Below, one piece after another: positions 59,521 to 64,000 of a DNA stretch of 64,000 bases; within the stretch, counting starts at the first letter, position 1, and every line of letters starts with the position of its first letter. Source of the stretch: Bog-473 sp963788125 (GTDB taxonomy: Bacteria > Actinomycetota > Acidimicrobiia > Acidimicrobiales > RAAP-2); contig CAWBFN010000002.1 of the NCBI GenBank assembly GCA_963788125.1, forward strand, positions 1,240,001 to 1,304,000, written 5' to 3'. The notes under the pieces are model-generated. The model saw only the letters and a list, made by a program, of their open reading frames with translations. It was not told the DNA's origin and did not search any database. The position numbers were made by a program, and so were the translations under genes.

Positions 59521-60297
59521 CTAACCGGCCGGTGCCCGGCCGCCACTGCGGCGGGTGGCGACGAGGCACGCATCACGAACGCTCTCGCCGAGTGCGGCCA
59601 CCCGCTGGGCTGGCAGCCCGGGCTCCATGCCCAAGAGAGTGAGGGAGACCACGGCGTCGCCTCCCCGCCCGAACACCGGTGCGGCGATCATCACCACGTC
59701 GTAGGCCCGATGGGGATCGAGTGTGGCCAACGCCTCGTAGTCGGTGCTGGGAGGGTTGCCCAACGCCGCCGCCCACCCACGCGACCGCACATCGGCCAGG
59801 ACCTCCTCCATGTCCTGCCGGTTGTCGGCGCGGGCGAGCCACGACTGGGCGTCGTGCCACGCCACGAAGACGGCCCCTACCGGCGGGACCAAGGGCACCC
59901 GCTGGCCGACCTGCACGCCGATGTCGCGTGGCCGGTGCTCCCCGACCCGCTCGAGGAACAGGATGTCGTTGCCGGCCAGCGCCGTCACGGCCACGCCCAG
60001 GCCGAGCTCCCCGCTGAGCCGGCGAGCCTCCTGGTGGGCGTGCTCGATGGCGGGGTGCCGCTCCAGAGCGGCATTGCCCAAGGCCACGACGGAGGGCCCC
60101 AGCGAGTACGTCCGCAGCCGTTGATGCCGGGTGACGTACCCGGCGTCGGTGAGGACCGCCAGGAGGGCATGGGCGGAGGCCAAGTTGATGTCGAGCTTGG
60201 CTGCCAGGTCGGTCAGGGTGAACTCCTCGGCGGCGTGGGCGGCCAGGAAGTTGAGGACCGCCACGGCACGGGTGGCGGAGAGGGCGGGGCGTGTCAT
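59521..60297 (-). CDS. IclR-family transcriptional regulator
   Basis: A 258-residue IclR protein: the winged helix is ALSATRAVAVLNFLAAHAAE plus LTDLAAKLDINLASAHALLA and RHQRLRTYSLGPSVVALGNA, and the effector domain has GVQVGQRVPLVPPVGAVFVA and a C-terminal VAALGESVRDACLVATRR. ATG 60297 faces a 58-base divergent region with a 14-bp near-palindrome. It probably represses or activates the LLM oxidoreductase-SDR-SDR genes. IclR members commonly sense aromatic acids or small organic acids. Confidence 0.92.
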   Translation of the reverse strand: MTRPALSATRAVAVLNFLAAHAAEEFTLTDLAAKLDINLASAHALLAVLTDAGYVTRHQRLRTYSLGPSVVALGNAALERHPAIEHAHQEARRLSGELGLGVAVTALAGNDILFLERVGEHRPRDIGVQVGQRVPLVPPVGAVFVAWHDAQSWLARADNRQDMEEVLADVRSRGWAAALGNPPSTDYEALATLDPHRAYDVVMIAAPVFGRGGDAVVSLTLLGMEPGLPAQRVAALGESVRDACLVATRRSGGRAPAG

Positions 60298-60327
60298 AAG
60301 GTGCGGTCAATCTACGAAGATTACTTC

Positions 60328-60341
60328 CATATTGCAAAATG
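60328..60341. promoter_or_regulatory. near-palindrome, probable IclR site
   Basis: CATATTGCAAAATG is symmetric at 12 of 14 positions around TGCA and is AT-rich against a GC-rich background. It lies in the short region between the IclR gene and the LLM oxidoreductase gene. Confidence 0.5.
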
Positions 60342-60355
60342 AAGAGGAGAAGCCG

Positions 60356-61507
60356 GTGAAGCTTGACTTGCTGTACGAGTTCGCGCCGAGGATCAAGCCC
60401 TGGACGCTGCCCCACCCCTACGGCCAGCGCGACGCGGAGCAGCGCACCTACGACGAGGCCATCGCCGAGATCCAGTACGCGGACAAGCTCGGCTTCAACA
60501 CCGTGTGGGTGGTCGAACACCACTTCCGCGACGGGCGGTCGGCGTCGCCGTGCAGCGAGGCCATCCTCGGCGGTCTGGCGCTGAGCACCGAGCAGATCAA
60601 GCTCGGCTTCGGTGTCACCCTCATGCCGTTCGGCTTCATCCATCCGGCGCGGGTGGCCGAGAAGGTGGCGACCGTGGACGTCTTGAGTCACGGCCGCGTC
60701 GAATGGGGCACGGGGCGGTCGACGCCGATGGAGCAGACGGCGTTCGGCGTGCCGACCGACGACCGATCGCGCGACCAGTGGCGCGAGGCCATCGAGGTCG
60801 TGGTGGGGATGTGGGAGGAGGAGTTGTTCTCCTGGGACAGCCCGAACCTGAAGTTCCCGCCCCGGATCCAGACGCCCAAGCCGTACCAGGACCCGCATCC
60901 GCCGGTCTGGCAGGCGGCGGCCTCCGAGAAGAGCGCCGTCACCGCCGGCGAGCTGGGCCTCGGACTGCTCCATCTCAGCCTGGTGCAGCCGGTGGAGAAG
61001 ATGGGCGACACCATCCGCGCCTACCGGGCGGCGCAGGCCATGGCCCGACCCGAGGAGATGCTCACGCGGGTGAAGAACGATCGGGTCGGCGCCTACACCC
61101 TGGTGCACTGCTACGAGGATCCCGACGAGGCCGCGGGGTACGGCCTGTGGAAGGCCGTCAACTGGTGGTACCAGAGCCTGGCCGAGTTCACGCTCCAGTG
61201 GGAGCTGGCCACGCTCAGCGACGAGGAGAAGGCCAAGATCTTCCCGTACCTCCAGGCTGTCATCGACGGCGAGGTGCCGATCCAGAAGTACCAGGAGGAG
61301 GACATGATCATCATCGGCACGCCCGACGAGTGCCTCCGCAAGATCCTGCGCTACGAGGAAGCGGGTGTCGACCAGCTGCTCTGCTACGTGCAGTTCGGCG
61401 ACCTCCCGCACGACAAGATCATGCGGGGTCTCGAGCTCCTCTCGAAGGAGGTCATCCCGAAGCTGGAGGAGCGCGGGCACCGCGTCGGCGCCACGGTCTC
61501 GGTCTAG
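60356..61507 (+). CDS. LLM-class flavin-dependent monooxygenase (luciferase-like)
   Basis: A 383-residue bacterial luciferase-like enzyme: YADKLGFNTVWVVEHHFRDG, LGFGVTLMPFGFIHPARVAE, HGRVEWGTGRSTPMEQTAFG and PPVWQAAASEKSAVTAGELG. The VEHHF motif is typical of class C flavin monooxygenases of the alkanal/alkane type. GTG 60356 has AGAGGAG six bases before. Its TAG overlaps the next gene's GTG by one base. It is divergent from the IclR gene, which is the likely controller. It probably hydroxylates or cleaves a C-C bond of a small substrate. Confidence 0.92.
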   Translation: MKLDLLYEFAPRIKPWTLPHPYGQRDAEQRTYDEAIAEIQYADKLGFNTVWVVEHHFRDGRSASPCSEAILGGLALSTEQIKLGFGVTLMPFGFIHPARVAEKVATVDVLSHGRVEWGTGRSTPMEQTAFGVPTDDRSRDQWREAIEVVVGMWEEELFSWDSPNLKFPPRIQTPKPYQDPHPPVWQAAASEKSAVTAGELGLGLLHLSLVQPVEKMGDTIRAYRAAQAMARPEEMLTRVKNDRVGAYTLVHCYEDPDEAAGYGLWKAVNWWYQSLAEFTLQWELATLSDEEKAKIFPYLQAVIDGEVPIQKYQEEDMIIIGTPDECLRKILRYEEAGVDQLLCYVQFGDLPHDKIMRGLELLSKEVIPKLEERGHRVGATVSV

Positions 61508-62352
61508 TGGACCTCATCTCCGGGCTGCGCCAGGCGGCAGCCTCGGGGCCCGCCCGGGCGGTGGCGGACGAGGTGGTCGCCGCCTTCTCGCTGGAGGACC
61601 GGACCGCCGTGGTGACGGGGGCGGCGTCGGGCATCGGCCGGGAGACCGCAGTCACGTACGCCAAGGCGGGCGCCCGGGTCGTAATGGCCGACATCGCCGC
61701 CGACGGGCTGGAGGCTGCGGCGCACGACGTGCCCGACGCGGTGGTGGTGCCCACGGACGTGGGGGACAAGGCGGCCGTCGACGACCTGGCCCGCGCCGCA
61801 CTGCGCTCGACCGGTCGGATAGACGTGTGGGCCAACGTCGCCGGGATCATACGGAACTCCTCCATCGTCGACACCGCCGAGGAGGAGCTCGACGCCGTCC
61901 TGGCCGTCAATCTCAAGGGTGTGTTCTGGGGCACGGCCGCCGCCGGTCGGGTCATGTCGGCCGCCAAGCGGGGGGCGATCGTCAACGTCTCGTCGTCGGG
62001 CGGTGAGACGGGCGTGCCGACCCTGTCCATGTACGGCGTCGCCAAAGCGGGGGTGATCCAGCTCACCCGCGTCGCTGCGGCGGAGCTGGGGCCGCTCGGT
62101 GTCCGGGCCAACGCCGTCGCACCGGGATACGTCGAGACGCCGTTGACCCAGCGCGTCTGGACCGCCGCGGACGGCTCGGTCGACGAGCAGAAACGGGCCG
62201 AGACGATCGCCGCCATCGGTGCCCGCTCCCCGCTCGGCGTCATCGGCAGTACCCGCGACATCGCATGGTCGATGCTCTTCCTGGCCAGCGACGCCTCGCG
62301 GTTCATCACCGGACAGGTGATCCGCCCCAACGGCGGGGTTCACATGGCATGA
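61507..62352 (+). CDS. short-chain dehydrogenase/reductase
   Basis: A 281-residue SDR: a 34-residue leader (VDLISGLRQAAASG) precedes TAVVTGAASGIGRETAVTYA. Then come IDVWANVAGIIRNSSIVDTA, IVNVSSSGGETGVPTLSMYG with Y-G-V-A-K, and FITGQVIRPNGGVHMA. GTG 61507 overlaps the previous stop (TAGTG), which implies translational coupling. The next SDR begins ten bases after its stop. The substrate is unknown. Confidence 0.9.
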   Translation: MDLISGLRQAAASGPARAVADEVVAAFSLEDRTAVVTGAASGIGRETAVTYAKAGARVVMADIAADGLEAAAHDVPDAVVVPTDVGDKAAVDDLARAALRSTGRIDVWANVAGIIRNSSIVDTAEEELDAVLAVNLKGVFWGTAAAGRVMSAAKRGAIVNVSSSGGETGVPTLSMYGVAKAGVIQLTRVAAAELGPLGVRANAVAPGYVETPLTQRVWTAADGSVDEQKRAETIAAIGARSPLGVIGSTRDIAWSMLFLASDASRFITGQVIRPNGGVHMA

Positions 62353-62362
62353 GGGAGGGGAC

Positions 62363-63169
62363 ATGACAGATCTGTTGGGACTGGAGGACCAGCCGACGCT
62401 GGTGGTCGGTGGCGGCTACGGCATCGGGCGGGCGACGGCGGTGATGTTGGCCCAGGCCGGGGCGCGCGTGGCCGTCGCCGACATCATCGGCGAACGGGCC
62501 AGGGGAGTGGCCGACGAGATCGGCGGGCACGCCATCGTCGCCGACGTGACCGCCGAGGACGGCGCCCGGGCCATCGTCGACGAGGCCCACGACGCCCTCG
62601 GCGGCCTGACCCGCGTGGCCAACATCGTCGGTGGCGCAAGCTTCCGCGACTTCGAGACGACCGATCTGGCCCACTGGGAGGCCGAGTTCCGCTTCAACCT
62701 GGTCCACCACGTGCTCGTCTGCCAGGCCGCCGGCCGGCACATGCTGGCCGAGGGCGGGGGCGCCATCGCCATGGTGGCCTCGGTCAGCGGGCTGTGGGGC
62801 GCGCGCAACCACGCCGCCTACGGCGCCGCCAAGGCCGGCCTCGCCTCGCTGGCCCGGAGCCTCTCCGACGAGTGGGCGCCCCGCGGCATCCGGCTGAACA
62901 CGGTCGCACCCGACATCATCGCCACCCCCCGCCACGTCAACAGGCACCCGGCCGGCCCGGCACAGGCCATCGCCGAAATGGACGCCCTGGCCGTCTCGGA
63001 CGGCGTGCCCATCCGGAGGTTCGGCCGTCCCGAGGAGATCGCCGGGCCGCTCGTCTTCCTCCTGTCGAACCTGTCGTCCTTCATGACCGGCCAGTGCCTG
63101 GTGGTGGACGGCGGCACCATGGTCCACTTCCCACACCGAGGAGTGGGCGACCCTCAGCTGCGGTCGTAG
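62363..63169 (+). CDS. short-chain dehydrogenase/reductase
   Basis: A 268-residue SDR: TLVVGGGYGIGRATAVMLAQ at the cofactor site (the first Gly motif is VGGGYGIG, not TGxxxGIG), TRVANIVGGASFRDFETTD, AIAMVASVSGLWGARNHAAY with Y-G-A-A-K, and MTGQCLVVDGGTMVHF. ATG 62363 follows GAGGGAGGGG. The divergent motifs suggest a specialised branch in the same operon as the preceding SDR and the luciferase-like enzyme. Confidence 0.9.
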   Translation: MTDLLGLEDQPTLVVGGGYGIGRATAVMLAQAGARVAVADIIGERARGVADEIGGHAIVADVTAEDGARAIVDEAHDALGGLTRVANIVGGASFRDFETTDLAHWEAEFRFNLVHHVLVCQAAGRHMLAEGGGAIAMVASVSGLWGARNHAAYGAAKAGLASLARSLSDEWAPRGIRLNTVAPDIIATPRHVNRHPAGPAQAIAEMDALAVSDGVPIRRFGRPEEIAGPLVFLLSNLSSFMTGQCLVVDGGTMVHFPHRGVGDPQLRS

Positions 63170-63218
63170 CGGCCTCCCGCTCGGCGCCTGACACGCCGGT
63201 GGCCGGCCCGAGCGCGGT

Positions 63219-63620
63219 TCAGTGCCGGTCGATGTAGGTGATGCCCTGGGGTCCGGCGGCGAAGATGTCGATGACCGTGCACCCACTCTCGCCGATCTTC
63301 AGGGGCCCGTAGGCGGTACCGGCCTTGACGACCCGAACGCTGCCCACCTCGTGGAGCTTGCGGGTCACTTCGACGGACCCCTCCACGACGAGTGAGCAGT
63401 AGTCCGAAGGGTGGTGATGGACGGGCACCTCACTGCCCGGGTCGTAGCGCACCAGCACCGCCCGGGTTTCGTCGCCTTCGGCGCCGAACGGGAGCGACTT
63501 GTAGCGCAGCTGGAGCTCGGGCACTTCGACCCAGTCGTCCGTGTCCTTCCAGGTGGTGAACAACTGGCCCTTCGGTGTCCGTTCGGGGGCCTCTGCTGCC
63601 GTGTCTGTCGCTTCGGTCAC
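63219..63620 (-). CDS. cupin-domain protein
   Basis: A 133-residue single-domain cupin: GSEVPVHHHPSDYCSLVVEG is motif 1 with the metal-binding His cluster, and GTAYGPLKIGESGCTVIDIF is motif 2. The pattern resembles acetylacetone-cleaving-enzyme-like or sensor cupins that often sit near catabolic genes. ATG 63620 is preceded by AGGAGG. It is convergent with the SDR operon. The metal-dependent role (dioxygenase, isomerase or ligand sensing) is open. Confidence 0.88.
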   Translation of the reverse strand: MTEATDTAAEAPERTPKGQLFTTWKDTDDWVEVPELQLRYKSLPFGAEGDETRAVLVRYDPGSEVPVHHHPSDYCSLVVEGSVEVTRKLHEVGSVRVVKAGTAYGPLKIGESGCTVIDIFAAGPQGITYIDRH

Positions 63621-63704
63621 GATGCGCCTCCTTCTGGGTCTCCTGCGGAGCCGTTGCCTGATCGTTCACGTTAGCGAGGGAGGCCGCCAGATGTGGGCCC
63701 GCCG

Positions 63705-64000
63705 CTAGGCGCTGGCCAGCTCCTTGGCCAGCCCGGCCTTGGTGAACGCGGTGCGGATCTGCTCCTTGGCCACGTCGGGGAGGATGGCCTGGGGAGGTCG
63801 CGAGTGCGGGTAGTCGCCCATGGGCAGGCCGATGACGGCCGCCGCGTATCGGAAGGCCTCGCCCCAGTGCGTGAAGTAGTCCGGCCGCCCCGGATAGCGC
63901 GTGTACCAGCCGCTCACCGCCTCGCTGAGCTCGTCGAGCCCGAACGTTGTGGCGTACTCGATGGCCTCGGCGATCCGGCCGTCCCAGATGCGGGTCCAGT
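63705..64000 (-). CDS. dihydrodipicolinate synthase (DapA)-family protein, 5' part outside window
   Basis: Only the last 98 or so codons are visible, ending at 63705. The sequence (WDGRIAEAIEYATTFGLDEL and GEAFRYAAAVIGLPMGDYPH, then SRPPQAILPDVAKEQIRTAF) fits the C-terminal helices of DHDPS/N-acetylneuraminate lyase-type aldolases, with the typical late G-L-P-x-G-x-x-R-P-P element. In catabolic regions such aldolases often cleave 2-keto acids rather than making lysine. The catalytic Lys and Tyr are outside the window. Confidence 0.75.
   Translation of the reverse strand, partial: WTRIWDGRIAEAIEYATTFGLDELSEAVSGWYTRYPGRPDYFTHWGEAFRYAAAVIGLPMGDYPHSRPPQAILPDVAKEQIRTAFTKAGLAKELASA

Noticed and set aside
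59573..61480. 635-codon minus-strand frame across the IclR and luciferase-like genes
   Set aside because: It covers two well-supported genes, is mostly antisense or a shifted frame of IclR, and has no recognisable domain.
1..64000. tRNA and rRNA genes
   Set aside because: Scanning by eye for TPsiC-arm-like GGTTCGA/GATTCGAACC sequences with paired stems and for conserved rRNA blocks found none that could be supported.

Overview
This is a high-GC actinobacterial chromosome segment, most likely from an uncultured or soil/freshwater member of the Acidimicrobiia or a related deep actinobacterial lineage. That is an inference from content: several F420/flavin-type LLM oxidoreductases, three mycothiol-type DinB/maleylpyruvate-isomerase-like proteins, a fused CysNC, many short-chain dehydrogenases, acyl-CoA dehydrogenases paired with an APH-like kinase, and frequent GTG/TTG starts behind strong Shine-Dalgarno sequences. 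No rRNA, tRNA or CRISPR array was recognised.

The left half (about 1-34 kb) is a mosaic of singly transcribed accessory genes: small enzymes, stress-type proteins, membrane proteins and VOC or NTF2-fold proteins. It carries many signs of decay. These include a frameshifted gene at 3.5 kb, a frameshifted lipoprotein at 6.1 kb, an IS21-family istA/istB remnant truncated at both ends that has replaced the 3' end of a secreted alpha/beta hydrolase gene (6.65-8.55 kb), an HxlR regulator remnant at 18.4 kb, and an FAD monooxygenase with three frameshifts at 30.1-31.3 kb. Intact landmarks are two paralogous secreted hydrolases (8.5-11.8 kb), a zinc-type alcohol dehydrogenase, a 963-residue LuxR-family ATPase regulator (14.7-17.6 kb) and an FtsX-type permease (19-21.5 kb).

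The right half (about 34-64 kb) is dense and intact, and reads as a catabolic region. It starts with a DUF35/thiolase-like pair (34.3-35.9 kb) and an LLM oxidoreductase followed by sulfate activation genes cysD-cysNC (39.4-43.2 kb). Next comes a TetR-type regulator divergent from an eight-gene run (44.6-53.0 kb): degenerate amidohydrolase, SMP-30 lactonase, acyl-CoA dehydrogenase, canonical amidohydrolase, acyl-CoA synthetase, LLM oxidoreductase, SnoaL-like protein and SDR. A perfect 16-bp palindrome lies between the regulator and the run, and a 13/16 match lies upstream of a solute-binding lipoprotein at 53.15 kb. This suggests one regulator controls both uptake and degradation.

A second group (54.4-63.2 kb) holds an SDR divergent from an acyl-CoA dehydrogenase/kinase pair across a 14-bp tandem repeat array, then an SDR, a GDSL hydrolase, an IclR regulator divergent from an LLM oxidoreductase, two more SDRs and a cupin. 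The window ends in a partial DapA-family gene.

Taken together, the right half looks like a pathway that oxidises a cyclic or keto substrate (LLM enzymes), opens a lactone (SMP-30), activates the acid (CoA ligase) and shortens it (acyl-CoA dehydrogenases, SDRs). The ACAD/APH-like pair resembles the two halves of ACAD10/11, which process hydroxyacyl-CoA. The substrate cannot be read from sequence.
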